64,000 nucleotides of DNA. Origin: Rhizobium sp. CG5 (GTDB lineage: Bacteria > Pseudomonadota > Alphaproteobacteria > Rhizobiales > Rhizobiaceae). Made by a program: the position numbers and the translations under genes. Position 1 is the stretch's first letter, and the number at the start of each line of letters is the position of its first letter. Shown one piece after another: positions 8,979 through 18,643 of the stretch. The notes beneath the pieces were generated by a model. It saw only the letters and a program-made list of their open reading frames with translations, ran no database searches and was not told the DNA's origin. Where the stretch lies: NCBI RefSeq assembly GCF_023701945.1, contig NZ_JABAEF010000007.1, forward strand, positions 243,332-307,331. The letters are read 5' to 3'.

Positions 8979-9773
8979 GATGGTCTCCCTTTGCTGAGAT
9001 GGTTCGGCCGTGGCCGTGGATGGCTGGTCTGCGTTGTCGTGCCTTGGACCGCGCGGACCCTGAAGATGGGCGAGCCGCACTTCGAGGAACTCGATCCTGT
9101 CGATCAGGGCCGAGATCGCCTCGCCGACAGGGTCCGGGATCAGGTGGTGGTCGAGATCGATGCGGCCATGGCCGATGCGTCGCCGGTCGCTTGCCGGCCG
9201 GACCACCCGTCCGGGGATGCCGATGACCGTCATGCTGGCCGGCACATCCTCCACGACCACGGAATTGGCGCCGACGCGACAGCCGTCGCCGACGGTGATC
9301 GGTCCGAGGATCTTGGCCCCGGCACCCACCATGACGCCATTCTTCAGGGTCGGATGGCGCTTTCCGGCCGACCAGGATGTGCCGCCGAGCGTTACGCCGT
9401 GATAGAGCGTGACGTCATCGCCGATTTCGGCGGTCTCGCCGATCACCACGCCCGCGCCGTGGTCGATGAAGAAACGCTCGCCAATGGTCGCGCCCGGATG
9501 GATATCGACATTGGTGACGAGACGCGAGAGCCAGGCGACGAAGCGGGCCGGAAAGCGCAGCCCCCGCCGCCAGAGCCGATGGGCGAGCCGGTGCCAGATG
9601 ATCGCATGGACCCCAGGATAGGTCAGCAGAACCTCAAACCGGTTGCGGGCGGCCGGATCGCGGGCCATGACGCAGGCAATATCGTCCAGGATGATGCGAC
9701 GAAGGGATTTCCGTCTGGGCCGGACATCCCGTTTTCCTGTTTTGGCTGATGTCGTGAGCATGACGAACGACAT
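8595..9773 (-). CDS. cysE: Serine O-acetyltransferase (nif-linked CysE), reading in frame into NifW
   Basis: The open frame is 392 residues. Residues 1 to about 245 are a serine acetyltransferase: [23 protein letters not shown], then left-handed beta-helix hexapeptides with [35 protein letters not shown] low-complexity linker joins this to a full NifW (266-392). CysE makes O-acetylserine for cysteine, meeting the sulfur demand of nitrogenase clusters together with NifS. The start at 9773 has AAAGGAT upstream and lies two bases after nifV. A stop between the two domains would be expected; its absence is either a real fusion or a sequence error. Confidence 0.85.
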   Translation of the reverse strand: MSFVMLTTSAKTGKRDVRPRRKSLRRIILDDIACVMARDPAARNRFEVLLTYPGVHAIIWHRLAHRLWRRGLRFPARFVAWLSRLVTNVDIHPGATIGERFFIDHGAGVVIGETAEIGDDVTLYHGVTLGGTSWSAGKRHPTLKNGVMVGAGAKILGPITVGDGCRVGANSVVVEDVPASMTVIGIPGRVVRPASDRRRIGHGRIDLDHHLIPDPVGEAISALIDRIEFLEVRLAHLQGPRGPRHDNADQPSTATAEPSQQRETIMSECSSNSRPIDVDNILERLRGLSSAEEFFHQLGVLYDPQILNVARLHILKRMGQYLSEEDFEGLPDRVIAARARSTLERAYADFETASPLSQRVFKVLKDHDPDKPAEKRGAFVSFDAALKPFAEQ

Positions 9774-9775
9774 GG

Positions 9776-10927
9776 CTATCCTTTCAAGGTCTCGTTGAGC
9801 CGGGACGCCAGCCGGTCGTACAGGCGGATGAGGTCGGTCGGCGCAATCGGAGCCTTGGTCTCGGTGGCCAGCCGCCGCACCGGCGCGACCAGCGCCTCGA
9901 CCAGATCGCGGCGCGGCGCCATGCGACCCGACTGGTCGAGCACATGGGCAATGGCGGCAGCGCCCGAATGTTTGCCGATCAGGATACGGTGGTCGCGGCC
10001 GAACACCGAGGGATCGAGGCCCTGGTAGGTCTGGCGGTCGGCGAGCAGACCGGCAACATGGATGCCGGATTCATGGGTGAAGACATTGGCGCCGGTCACC
10101 GGCTTGGCGGGCGCGATGCCCTGGCCGGAGGCCTGCGCCACCAGGGCAGCCAGACCGGGCAGGGCGGTCATGTCGATCTCGGTGTTGGCGCTGCCATGCA
10201 GCAGGCTCAGTCCGGCCACCACCTCCTCCAGTGCGGCATTGCCGGCCCGCTCGCCGAGCCCGCCGACGGTGACCGACAGATGGCGGATGCCGGATCGATA
10301 GGCCGCCAAGGTATTGGCGGTCGCAAGCCCGAGGTCGTTATGGGCGTGGAATTCCAGATCGATCGGCGCCCGGGCGGCAAGGGGTTTTAGCAATTCCAGA
10401 GTCGAGAAGGGATCGAGGATGCCGACCGTATCGGCCAGGCGAACGCGTCTGGCGCCGGCGCCGGCGGCCACGGCAATGACGTCGGAAAGATGGGCGGGAT
10501 CGGCCCGCGAGGCATCCTCGCAGCCGACCGCGACGAAGAGACCATGGCCGACAGCCCTGCGGACCATGGTGTCGATGGTCGACAGCGCCTGCGCCCGGCC
10601 GATCCCGAGCTTGGCGGACAGCTGCAGGTCTGAGGCCGGCAGGGACAGGTTGACCGCCTCGACCCCGCTTCGAAGGGCAGCGTTCAGATCGACATCCGTC
10701 ATGCGGCACCAGGCCATCACTCGCAATGGCAGGTTGAGCGACACGATGTCTCGGAGCGCGGCGATCTCATCCTCGCCCATGGCCGGCGTCCCGGCTTCGA
10801 TTTCGGCCACGCCGGCCGCCGCCAGCGCTTCGGCAAGGCCCAGCTTTTCCGATCGGGAAAAGGCGACGCCAGGCGCCTGCTCGCCATCGCGCAGCGTCGT
10901 GTCGTTGAGGAAAACCGTGTCAGTCAT
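9776..10927 (-). CDS. nifV: Homocitrate synthase NifV
   Basis: A 383-residue enzyme of the isopropylmalate/homocitrate synthase family. It begins [19 protein letters not shown] (the metal-binding DTTLRDGEQ motif) and contains [19 protein letters not shown] (metal histidines) and [15 protein letters not shown]. It condenses 2-oxoglutarate with acetyl-CoA to give homocitrate, the organic ligand of FeMo-cofactor. An AGGA site precedes the ATG. It sits between nifS and cysE on the same strand. Its presence favours free-living nitrogen fixation, since many symbionts take homocitrate from the plant. Confidence 0.95.
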   Translation of the reverse strand: MTDTVFLNDTTLRDGEQAPGVAFSRSEKLGLAEALAAAGVAEIEAGTPAMGEDEIAALRDIVSLNLPLRVMAWCRMTDVDLNAALRSGVEAVNLSLPASDLQLSAKLGIGRAQALSTIDTMVRRAVGHGLFVAVGCEDASRADPAHLSDVIAVAAGAGARRVRLADTVGILDPFSTLELLKPLAARAPIDLEFHAHNDLGLATANTLAAYRSGIRHLSVTVGGLGERAGNAALEEVVAGLSLLHGSANTEIDMTALPGLAALVAQASGQGIAPAKPVTGANVFTHESGIHVAGLLADRQTYQGLDPSVFGRDHRILIGKHSGAAAIAHVLDQSGRMAPRRDLVEALVAPVRRLATETKAPIAPTDLIRLYDRLASRLNETLKG

Positions 10928-10957
10928 CTGATCCTGTCCTTGCCGCTTCTACCGCCG

Positions 10958-12160
10958 TCAGGCGAAAGCGGGATTGATACGTTTCGGTGTCGCGCCCGCC
11001 GCTCGTCCGACGGGCGGGAGATCCCGCAGCCGGGCGACGATGCCGGGCAAGGTCGCGATGACCCGGTCGATGTCCCGCTCGGTGCTGTCGCGCGATAGCG
11101 AAAAGCGCAGAGCGCCGTGTGAGGCGCTGGCGGAAAACCCCATGGCAAGCAGCACATGGCTCGGCTGCATCGACCCGGAGGCGCAGGCAGAGCCGGTCGA
11201 GCAGGCGATGCCCTGGCGATCGAGCAGCGCGACGATCCCCTCGGCATCGACATCGGCAAAGGTCATATGGGCCGTGTTGGGCATGCGCCGATCAAGATCA
11301 CCGGTGACCCTCGCATCGGGAATGCGCTGCAAGAGCGCGCCTTCCAGCCGGTCGCGCAAGAACCGGACCCGGCCGCCCATTTCGCCGAGATGACCAAGAG
11401 CCAATTCGGCGGCCTTGCCGAGCCCGACAATAGCCGGCGTGTTTTCCGTCCCGGCCCGGCGGCCGCGTTCCTGCTGCCCACCGCGCAGCAGCGGACAGAA
11501 GGGCGTGCCGCGCCTGACATAGAGAACGCCAATGCCTTTCGGTCCATGCAGCTTGTGGCCGGACAATGACAGCATGTCGATGGCTGTGGACCTGAGGTCG
11601 ATAGGAACTTTGCCGACCGCCTGGACCGCATCCGTGTGGAACAGGACGCCGGCCTGCCGGGCGTATTCGGCCAGCTCGGCCACCGGAAACAGCGTGCCCG
11701 TCTCGTTATTGGCCCACATCACGGAGGCGATTGCCACCCGGTTGGACAGTGCGGCGCGATAGGCGCCTATATCGAGCCTGCCCAGCCCATCGACCGGGAT
11801 GCGGTGGACCCGGATGCCGCGCTGCTGTTCCAGATGGGCGCATAGCGCCAGGATCGCCGGATGCTCGACGGCTGTGGTGATGATCTCGTTGCGGCCCGGC
11901 ATGGTCTCCAGCGCCGAGAGGATCGCCGTGCTGTTGCTCTCCGTGCCGCCGGAGGTGAAGATCACCTCATGGTCGTGCTCGGCGCCGATCAGCGCCTGGA
12001 CCTGCCGGCGGGCGGCCTTCAACGCGCCGCTGACGCCGGATCCGAAGGCGTGCCGCGACGAGGGATTGCCGAACTGGTCGCCAAAGAACGGCAGCATGGC
12101 ATCGACCACGGCTGGCGCCACACGGGTCGTGGCATTGTTGTCGAGATAGACGGCATCCAT
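10958..12160 (-). CDS. nifS: Cysteine desulfurase NifS
   Basis: A 400-residue class V aminotransferase. It has YLDNNATTRV at the N-terminus, the PLP lysine in LSLSGHKLHGPKGIG (K203), RAGTENTPAIVG, and the sulfur-carrying cysteine in GSACASGS (about C326). NifS releases sulfur from cysteine for the assembly of nitrogenase metal clusters. The start at 12160 (MDAVYL) has GGAGGTG upstream; longer in-frame starts run into nifU. It follows nifU by 23 bases. Confidence 0.96.
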   Translation of the reverse strand: MDAVYLDNNATTRVAPAVVDAMLPFFGDQFGNPSSRHAFGSGVSGALKAARRQVQALIGAEHDHEVIFTSGGTESNSTAILSALETMPGRNEIITTAVEHPAILALCAHLEQQRGIRVHRIPVDGLGRLDIGAYRAALSNRVAIASVMWANNETGTLFPVAELAEYARQAGVLFHTDAVQAVGKVPIDLRSTAIDMLSLSGHKLHGPKGIGVLYVRRGTPFCPLLRGGQQERGRRAGTENTPAIVGLGKAAELALGHLGEMGGRVRFLRDRLEGALLQRIPDARVTGDLDRRMPNTAHMTFADVDAEGIVALLDRQGIACSTGSACASGSMQPSHVLLAMGFSASASHGALRFSLSRDSTERDIDRVIATLPGIVARLRDLPPVGRAAGATPKRINPAFA

Positions 12161-12183
12161 ATCCGGCACCTCCGCTGAAGCCG

Positions 12184-12597
12184 TCAGTTGATCGGGATGA
12201 GGCGCAGCGTCGGCATGCCGGTTGCCTCGATCAGCTTCTGGCGCACACCGCTCAGGGTCAGCGAGGCCAGCTGACAGCCGACGCAGGCACCCGACAGCTT
12301 GACGCGCACCGCATCGCCGACGATCTCGACCAGTTCGCAATCGCCGCCGTCTCGCCGCAGATTGGGTCGGATCGCTTCGAGGGCTGCCTCGATCAGCGGA
12401 CGACGGCGTTCCATCAGAACGGCCCTGAGCGCTGCCGCCTTGCCGTCCGGATCGGCGGCGGCATCCTCCTGCCGGCCGCCGACATCGCCCGGATCGGCCG
12501 TCGCACTGTTTCGCAGCGAAAGGGCCGCCGGCTTTACTGGGCGATCACGCAATCCGTCATAAAGCGTGATGCGTGCCGCATGGCTGTTGTTCTGCAT
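12184..12597 (-). CDS. nifU: NifU C-terminal (Nfu) domain protein, short form
   Basis: A 137-residue protein containing only the Nfu domain: AALEAIRPNLRRDGGDCELVEIVGDAVRVKLSGACVGCQLAS, with the cluster-binding CVGC at 105-108. The first ~50 residues are variable. Full-length NifU has in addition an IscU-like scaffold and a [2Fe-2S] domain; both are missing here. This short form is common in alphaproteobacterial nif clusters between iscN and nifS, and probably carries or transfers Fe-S clusters. The start at 12597 has GGGGAG upstream; it follows iscN by 16 bases. Confidence 0.88.
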   Translation of the reverse strand: MQNNSHAARITLYDGLRDRPVKPAALSLRNSATADPGDVGGRQEDAAADPDGKAAALRAVLMERRRPLIEAALEAIRPNLRRDGGDCELVEIVGDAVRVKLSGACVGCQLASLTLSGVRQKLIEATGMPTLRLIPIN

Positions 12598-12613
12598 GAT
12601 CCCGCTCCCCGGT

Positions 12614-12934
12614 TCAGCCGAACGACTTGCCGCAGGCGCATTTGTCCGCAGCGTTTGGATTGTTGAAGACGAAGCCGGAGGATTCGAGCCCGGTGACAAA
12701 ATCGACGGTCATGCCGGCGACATGAGGCTGCGAACTGGCATCGACATAGACCTTGACGCCATCGGTTTCGATCACCGCGTCGCCATCGCGGGACGTCGAT
12801 TCCAGGCCCATCAGGTATTTGAAGCCGGCACAGCCGCCGGCCTGAACCATGATGCGCAAGCCTTCGGCGGGCTCGCTCGCCCGCAGCAAGGCGGATTTGA
12901 CGGCGGAAACGGCATTGTCGGTCAGAATAATCAT
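12614..12934 (-). CDS. iscN: IscA/HesB-type Fe-S carrier (IscN)
   Basis: A 106-residue A-type carrier with the three expected cysteines: C35 in VQAGGCAGFKY, and C99/C101 in the C-terminal CACG. A-type proteins accept and deliver Fe-S clusters. AAGGAGA lies eight bases before the ATG. It is the first gene of the iscN-nifU-nifS-nifV-cysE-nifW strand, directly behind a sigma-54 promoter and NifA site, so it is nif-specific rather than housekeeping. Confidence 0.92.
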   Translation of the reverse strand: MIILTDNAVSAVKSALLRASEPAEGLRIMVQAGGCAGFKYLMGLESTSRDGDAVIETDGVKVYVDASSQPHVAGMTVDFVTGLESSGFVFNNPNAADKCACGKSFG

Positions 12935-12974
12935 GGCACTGTCTCCTTGGTGAGATGCGGACAGAGACAGCCAT

Positions 12975-12989
12975 GCACAGGGCGTGCCA
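12975..12989 (-). promoter_or_regulatory. Sigma-54 promoter of iscN-nifUS-nifV-cysE-nifW
   Basis: The minus strand reads TGGCACGCCCTGTGC, with a perfect TGGCACG -24 half and GG/GC spaced by ten bases. It lies 41 bases before the iscN ATG. Confidence 0.87.
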
Positions 12990-13035
12990 ACAATAAAAGC
13001 GCTTCAATATCAATGATATAGGTCTATTTCATCAA

Positions 13036-13051
13036 TGTCGGCAATCCGACA
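13036..13051 (-). promoter_or_regulatory. NifA upstream activator sequence for iscN
   Basis: TGT-CGGCAATCCG-ACA matches TGT-N10-ACA and lies about 47 bases from the -24 element at 12989, which is rather close. The AT-rich stretch TATCAATGATATA between them resembles an IHF site. Being palindromic, it might also contribute to nifH activation on the other side. Confidence 0.78.
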
Positions 13052-13222
13052 AAGTCGGCAAGTCCACACGACATGGAGACGTCGCTGCGACAATCCGTGC
13101 GCCGGCCTTGCGCCGGGCAGTCGACCCTGTGCCCCCGTCTTAGGGAGATCCAGGCGTGGCGTTCCGATCACCGGACGGTCCGTCCGACAGGACCGATCCC
13201 GAGCAGACGTTCCTGTCGCTTT

Positions 13223-13238
13223 TGTCGGGTCTGCGACA
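13223..13238 (+). promoter_or_regulatory. NifA upstream activator sequence for nifHDK
   Basis: TGT-CGGGTCTGCG-ACA is an exact TGT-N10-ACA match about 90 bases before the nifH -24 element. The A/T-rich interval around 13280-13312 between the site and the promoter could host IHF bending. Confidence 0.85.
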
Positions 13239-13328
13239 CGGCGTGTCGGGGCGCTCTGGCTGCATCCGGAATTCTCAAGTCTATGAAATATATGCAGAAA
13301 TAAAAATTCCTCCGATGCTTTTCGAAAC

Positions 13329-13343
13329 TGGCACGGCTTTTGA
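13329..13343 (+). promoter_or_regulatory. Sigma-54 promoter of nifHDK with altered -12 element
   Basis: The -24 half TGGCACG is perfect, but the -12 half reads TTTTGA where TTGC is expected, so the invariant-looking C of GC is an A. Transcription would begin near 13355, giving a leader of about 78 bases. No better -24/-12 element exists between the NifA site and the nifH ATG. Confidence 0.72.
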
Positions 13344-13414
13344 AACGAGAGAGACGGCGGCGGTCAAGCCTGCCGATCCGGTATCCAACTCGCGGCCTTG
13401 CCGCGGTTGCCTAA

Positions 13415-14332
<918 letters not shown>

Positions 14333-14351
14333 TCGGCACAGACGAAACCGG

Positions 14352-14372
14352 GCGCCGGCCTTGACCCGGCGC
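14352..14372 (+). other. Stem-loop between nifH and nifD
   Basis: GCGCCGG (14352-14358) and CCGGCGC (14366-14372) form a 7-bp stem with a 7-base loop, followed by TCCTTTC. It sits in the 97-base nifH-nifD gap and could act as a partial terminator or a 3-prime stabiliser that keeps NifH in excess over NifDK. Confidence 0.45.
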
Positions 14373-14429
14373 TCCTTTCAAACCCGGCGGATCTGCCGCC
14401 ATCCATCTTCGAAGAAGGGGTCGATTGCC

Positions 14430-15941
14430 ATGAGCCTCGATTATGAAAACGACAGCCAGCTCCACGAGAAACTGATCGAGGACGTGCTGTCGCACTATCC
14501 CGACAAGACGGCCAAGCGCCGCAAGAAACATCTGAACGTCGCCAAGACAGGCGAAGAGGTCGATGCCGAAGACGGCAAGCCGCTGTCCGAGTGCGACGTC
14601 AAGTCGAACATCAAGTCCATTCCGGGCGTCATGACCATCCGCGGCTGCGCCTATGCCGGCTCCAAGGGTGTGGTCTGGGGTCCGGTCAAGGACATGGTCC
14701 ACATCTCCCACGGACCGGTTGGCTGCGGCCAGTATTCCTGGTCGCAACGCCGCAACTACTATATCGGCACGACCGGCATCGACACCTTCGTCACGATGCA
14801 GTTCACCTCCGACTTCCAGGAGAAGGATATTGTCTTCGGCGGCGACAAGAAGCTCGAAAAGGTCATCGACGAGATCGAGGCGCTGTTCCCGCTCAACAAT
14901 GGCGTGACGATCCAGTCCGAATGTCCAATCGGCCTGATCGGCGACGACATCGAAGCGGTGGCGCGCAAGAAGAAGAAAGAGATCAACAAGACCATCGTGC
15001 CGGTGCGCTGCGAAGGCTTCCGCGGCGTGTCGCAGTCGCTCGGCCACCACATCGCCAACGATGCGATCCGCGACTGGGTATTCTCCGGCGAAGACAAGCA
15101 TGCCGAGTTCGAGACCGGCCCCTACGACGTCAACATCATCGGCGATTACAATATCGGCGGCGATGCCTGGGCGTCCCGCATCCTGCTTGAGGAAATGGGC
15201 CTGCGGGTGGTCGGCAACTGGTCGGGCGATGCGACGCTTGCCGAAATCGAGCGGGCACCGAAGGCCAGGCTCAACCTCATCCATTGCTACCGGTCGATGA
15301 ACTATATCTGCCGCCACATGGAAGAGAAATACGGCATTGCCTGGACGGAATACAACTTCTTCGGTCCCTCCCAGATCGAATCCAGCCTGCGCAAGATCGC
15401 CAAGTATTTCGGGCCGGAGATCGAGGCCAATGCCGAAGCCGTCATCGCCAAGTACCGGCCGCTGGTCGATGCCGTGATCGACCGTTTCCGCCCGCGCCTG
15501 CAAGGCAAGACGGTGATGCTCTATGTCGGCGGCCTGCGCCCCCGCCACGTCATCACGGCCTATGAGGATCTCGGCATGGAGATCGTCGGCACCGGCTACG
15601 AGTTCGGTCACAACGACGATTACCAGCGCACCAGCCACTACGTCAAAAGTGGCACGCTGATCTATGACGACGTCACCGGCTACGAGCTGGAAAAGTTCAT
15701 CGAGGGCATCCGTCCCGATCTGGTCGGTTCCGGCATCAAGGAAAAGTACCCGGTCCAGAAGATGGGCATTCCGTTCCGCCAGATGCATTCGTGGGACTAT
15801 TCCGGCCCCTATCACGGCTATGACGGCTTCGCGATCTTCGCCCGCGACATGGATCTGGCCATCAATAACCCGGTCTGGGGCCTCTACGACGCACCGTGGA
15901 AGAACAAGGCTCCGGCTCCGATGGCGATCGCCGCCGAATGA
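14430..15941 (+). CDS. nifD: Nitrogenase MoFe protein alpha subunit NifD
   Basis: A 503-residue alpha chain. P-cluster cysteines are C73 ([10 protein letters not shown]), C99 ([10 protein letters not shown]) and C165 ([11 protein letters not shown]). FeMo-cofactor ligands are the cysteine in [10 protein letters not shown] (about 286) and the histidine in [16 protein letters not shown] (about 453). With NifK it forms the alpha2beta2 dinitrogenase. The start at 14430 (MSLDYEND) is preceded by AAGGGG; an upstream in-frame extension overlaps nifH and is rejected. Confidence 0.99.
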   Translation: MSLDYENDSQLHEKLIEDVLSHYPDKTAKRRKKHLNVAKTGEEVDAEDGKPLSECDVKSNIKSIPGVMTIRGCAYAGSKGVVWGPVKDMVHISHGPVGCGQYSWSQRRNYYIGTTGIDTFVTMQFTSDFQEKDIVFGGDKKLEKVIDEIEALFPLNNGVTIQSECPIGLIGDDIEAVARKKKKEINKTIVPVRCEGFRGVSQSLGHHIANDAIRDWVFSGEDKHAEFETGPYDVNIIGDYNIGGDAWASRILLEEMGLRVVGNWSGDATLAEIERAPKARLNLIHCYRSMNYICRHMEEKYGIAWTEYNFFGPSQIESSLRKIAKYFGPEIEANAEAVIAKYRPLVDAVIDRFRPRLQGKTVMLYVGGLRPRHVITAYEDLGMEIVGTGYEFGHNDDYQRTSHYVKSGTLIYDDVTGYELEKFIEGIRPDLVGSGIKEKYPVQKMGIPFRQMHSWDYSGPYHGYDGFAIFARDMDLAINNPVWGLYDAPWKNKAPAPMAIAAE

Positions 15942-15946
15942 AGAAC

Positions 15947-15976
15947 CATTCCCGCTTCGTCCGCGAAACGGGAATG
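15947..15976 (+). other. Strong stem-loop between nifD and nifK
   Basis: A 13-bp stem with one mismatch (15947-15959 with 15964-15976) closes over a four-base TCCG loop just six bases after the nifD stop. A second small stem, CCGGTC/GACCGG, follows near 15984-16001. There is no T-tract, so processing or mRNA stabilisation is more likely than termination. The whole nifD-nifK gap is 167 bases. Confidence 0.6.
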
Positions 15977-16108
15977 CCGACATCCGGTCCGGCGAGACCG
16001 GCGGAATGAACCAGCGCCGGTGGGCAGTGCCCGTCCGGTTCCTTTCAATGTCTCATATGTCCCAGTGCCGCCGTATGGCGCGGCCTGCAAGGATGGAGGT
16101 GACCAGTC

Positions 16109-17650
16109 ATGCCACAGTCGGCTGAAAAAATACTCGACCACGCCCCGCTCTTCCGCGAGCCCGAATATGTCGAGATGTTGAAGAACAAGAAGGAAAACTT
16201 CGAATGCCCGCATCCGGGCGAATGGGTCGATGATCAGCGCGAGCTGACCAAGACCTGGGAATATCGCGAGAAGAACCTTGCCCGCGAGGCCCTTGTCGTC
16301 AATCCCGCCAAGGCCTGTCAGCCGCTCGGCGCGGTGTTTGCCGCCGCCGGGTTTGAGAAGACCATGTCCTTCGTGCATGGATCGCAGGGCTGCGTCGCCT
16401 ATTATAGGTCGCACCTGTCGCGTCATTTCAAGGAGCCGTCGTCCGCCGTCTCCTCGTCGATGACGGAAGATGCCGCCGTATTCGGCGGCCTCAAGAACAT
16501 GATCGACGGGCTTGCCAACACCTACACGCTCTATGAGCCGAAGATGATTGCCGTCTCGACCACCTGCATGGCCGAAGTCATCGGCGACGACCTGCGCAGC
16601 TTCATCGAGAATGCCAAGAACGAAGGCTCCGTGCCGGCCGATTACGACGTGCCGTTTGCCCACACCCCGGCCTTCGTCGGCAGCCATGTCGATGGCTATG
16701 ACAACATGGTGCGCGGCGTGTTCGAGCATTTCTGGAAGGGGCAGCCGCGCACCGAGATCAAGGGCCGCTTCAACCTGATCCCCGGCTTCGACGGCTTCTG
16801 CGTCGGCAACAACCGCGAGATCAAGCGGATCCTGGCCATGATGGGCGTCGACTATACCTTCATCCAGGACGCCTCCGACCAGTACGACACGCCCTCGGAT
16901 GGCGAGTACCGCATGTATGACGGCGGCACGAAGATCGATGACGTCAAGGCGGCGCTGAATGCCGAGTGGACCCTGTCGCTGCAGCATTACAACACCCGCA
17001 AGACCGAGGATTACTGCAAGGAGGTTGGCCAGAAGGTCGCGTCGCTGCATTATCCGATGGGGGTTCGCGGCACCGACGACCTGCTGATGAAGGTCTCGGA
17101 GATGACCGGCAAGGAGATCCCCGAAGAACTGCGCATGGAGCGCGGCCGCCTGGTCGATGCCATGGCCGACAGCCAGGCCTATCTGCATGGCAAGAAATAC
17201 GCGATCTACGGCGATCCGGATTTCGTCTACGGCATGGCGCGCTTCATCCTGGAAACCGGCGGCGAGCCGACCCATTGCCTGGCCACCAATGGCACCAAGG
17301 CTTGGGAAGAGGAAATGAAGGACCTGTTCGCCTCCTCGCCGTTCGGCAAGGATTGCCAGGTCTGGCCCGGCAAGGACCTCTGGGCCATGCGCTCGCTGCT
17401 CTTCACCGAGCCGGTCGATCTGCTGATCGGCAGTTCCTACGGCAAGTACCTGGAGCGCGACACCGGCACGCCGCTCTTACGCCTCACTTTCCCGATCTTC
17501 GACCGCCATCACCATCACCGCTTCCCGGTCATGGGCTACCAGGGCGGTCTCCGGGTCCTGACGACGATCCTCGACAAGTTCTTCGACGTCTACGACCAGC
17601 AGACGATCGTCCCGTCGAAGACGGACTATTCCTTCGACCTGACGCGCTAA
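16109..17650 (+). CDS. nifK: Nitrogenase MoFe protein beta subunit NifK
   Basis: A 513-residue beta chain with the three P-cluster cysteines: C70 (KACQPLGA), C95 ([13 protein letters not shown]) and C153 ([12 protein letters not shown]). The C-terminus ([20 protein letters not shown] and TDYSFDLTR) is typical. It holds the P-cluster at the interface with NifD. The ATG at 16109 follows AAGGATGGAGGTGACC. Last gene of nifHDK; a terminator hairpin follows within 25 bases. Confidence 0.99.
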   Translation: MPQSAEKILDHAPLFREPEYVEMLKNKKENFECPHPGEWVDDQRELTKTWEYREKNLAREALVVNPAKACQPLGAVFAAAGFEKTMSFVHGSQGCVAYYRSHLSRHFKEPSSAVSSSMTEDAAVFGGLKNMIDGLANTYTLYEPKMIAVSTTCMAEVIGDDLRSFIENAKNEGSVPADYDVPFAHTPAFVGSHVDGYDNMVRGVFEHFWKGQPRTEIKGRFNLIPGFDGFCVGNNREIKRILAMMGVDYTFIQDASDQYDTPSDGEYRMYDGGTKIDDVKAALNAEWTLSLQHYNTRKTEDYCKEVGQKVASLHYPMGVRGTDDLLMKVSEMTGKEIPEELRMERGRLVDAMADSQAYLHGKKYAIYGDPDFVYGMARFILETGGEPTHCLATNGTKAWEEEMKDLFASSPFGKDCQVWPGKDLWAMRSLLFTEPVDLLIGSSYGKYLERDTGTPLLRLTFPIFDRHHHHRFPVMGYQGGLRVLTTILDKFFDVYDQQTIVPSKTDYSFDLTR

Positions 17651-17674
17651 GTCGTGCAGCATCCTGCAACACCG

Positions 17675-17706
17675 AAACCGGCTCCTCTTGGGGCCGGTTT
17701 TGCTTT
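17675..17706 (+). terminator. Rho-independent terminator after nifHDK
   Basis: AAACCGGC (17675-17682) pairs with GCCGGTTT (17693-17700), and the stem runs into TTTTGCTTT. It closes the nifHDK transcript before the toxin-antitoxin pair. Confidence 0.85.
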
Positions 17707-17763
17707 GGGCGCTGATTTTCGCAGTCAGGCATGGTATATGTCGGTCGGACCATGGAGACAGTC

Positions 17764-18078
17764 ATGAACATTTCCGTCAGCGAAGCCGCCCAAAAGCTTG
17801 CCGAACTCGTCCGCCGTGCCGAAGCGGGAGAGGAGATTGTCCTGACCGACGCTGGAAAAGCGGTTGCAAGGTTGAAGGCGGAGGTCGATCCGTCCGATGC
17901 TGCTGTCGTTTATACAGAGGAAGACCGGAAGGCCGAAAAACCGGTAAAATCCCCGGAAGAAAAGCTTGCGGCGATCAGGAAAATCCAGGCTGATGTGAAA
18001 GCCATGAACCTGCCGAAGGGCGTCTCCGCCGCCAGAAGTCAGGATTACCTTTATGACGAATCCGGGCTGCCCAAGTGA
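17764..18078 (+). CDS. Phd/YefM-family antitoxin
   Basis: A 104-residue protein. The N-terminal 50 residues (MNISVSEAAQKLAELVRRAEAGEEIVLTDAGKAVARL) are a Phd/YefM DNA-binding domain, followed by a charged, probably disordered toxin-neutralising tail. The start at 17764 has GGAGA upstream; ATGs at 17731 and 17752 are less likely. Its stop overlaps the toxin start (GTGA). It would bind the VapC toxin and repress the pair. Together the two genes form a type II module lodged between nifK and the nifE promoter. Confidence 0.88.
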   Translation: MNISVSEAAQKLAELVRRAEAGEEIVLTDAGKAVARLKAEVDPSDAAVVYTEEDRKAEKPVKSPEEKLAAIRKIQADVKAMNLPKGVSAARSQDYLYDESGLPK

Positions 18079-18467
18079 TCGTTGCGGACACTTCGGCGCT
18101 TCTCGCGGTCATTTTTCAAGAACCGGAAAGCCGTTCTTGCGAGCAGATTTTATCGTCTGAACAACAGATTCTGATGTCTGCTGGAACCTTGGCTGAGGCA
18201 CGCATCGTTGCCCTTGGCAGGGCTGTGTCGCAAAAGCTGGAAGAATTGCTGGTCGAAATCCGACCTGAGATAGTTCCTGTCGATAGTCATTCGTCGGCGA
18301 TGATCGGCAAAGCCTACCGCCAATGGGGCAAGGGCTTCCATCCTGCCGGTCTCAATTTCGGCGATTGCTTCGCCTACGCTCTGGCCAAGGAGCGCGATCT
18401 GCCGCTGCTATTCGTCGGCAACGATTTTGCGCGGACCGATATCCGCCCGGCAATTGGCCTTGCCTGA
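18075..18467 (+). CDS. VapC-type PIN-domain toxin
   Basis: A 130-residue PIN-domain ribonuclease. The acidic active-site set is visible: D5 in VADTSALLAVIFQEPE, E41 in LAEARIVAL, the Asp in LNFGDCFAYALAKE, and the last in FVGNDFARTDI. Such toxins cut tRNA or rRNA when the antitoxin is lost. It starts with GTG overlapping the antitoxin stop by four bases. All catalytic positions are intact, so it appears functional. It ends only seven bases before the NifA site of nifE. Confidence 0.9.
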   Translation: MIVADTSALLAVIFQEPESRSCEQILSSEQQILMSAGTLAEARIVALGRAVSQKLEELLVEIRPEIVPVDSHSSAMIGKAYRQWGKGFHPAGLNFGDCFAYALAKERDLPLLFVGNDFARTDIRPAIGLA

Positions 18468-18473
18468 CCACTT

Positions 18474-18489
18474 TGTCGGGAAGCTGACA
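18474..18489 (+). promoter_or_regulatory. NifA upstream activator sequence for nifEN
   Basis: TGT-CGGGAAGCTG-ACA fits TGT-N10-ACA. It begins seven bases after the vapC stop and lies about 86 bases before the nifE -24 element, a usual spacing. Confidence 0.85.
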
Positions 18490-18574
18490 AGCCGACAACG
18501 GTTTTGTCGCAACCGGATTCCGGGCAGTTCCGGAACGTTATGAATTTCCTATGAAAAATTGCCTTTCTTGATGC

Positions 18575-18589
18575 TGGCATGCCGTTTGC
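18575..18589 (+). promoter_or_regulatory. Sigma-54 promoter of nifENX operon
   Basis: TGGCATGCCGTTTGC has the -24 GG and -12 GC spaced by ten bases, and a good TTTGC -12 half. The start of transcription would be near 18601, about 43 bases before the nifE ATG. Confidence 0.88.
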
Positions 18590-18643
18590 AGAACCCTGTT
18601 TGTCGCCTCCTTTCCGGAGGTGGTTCGAACAAGGAACTCGCCA

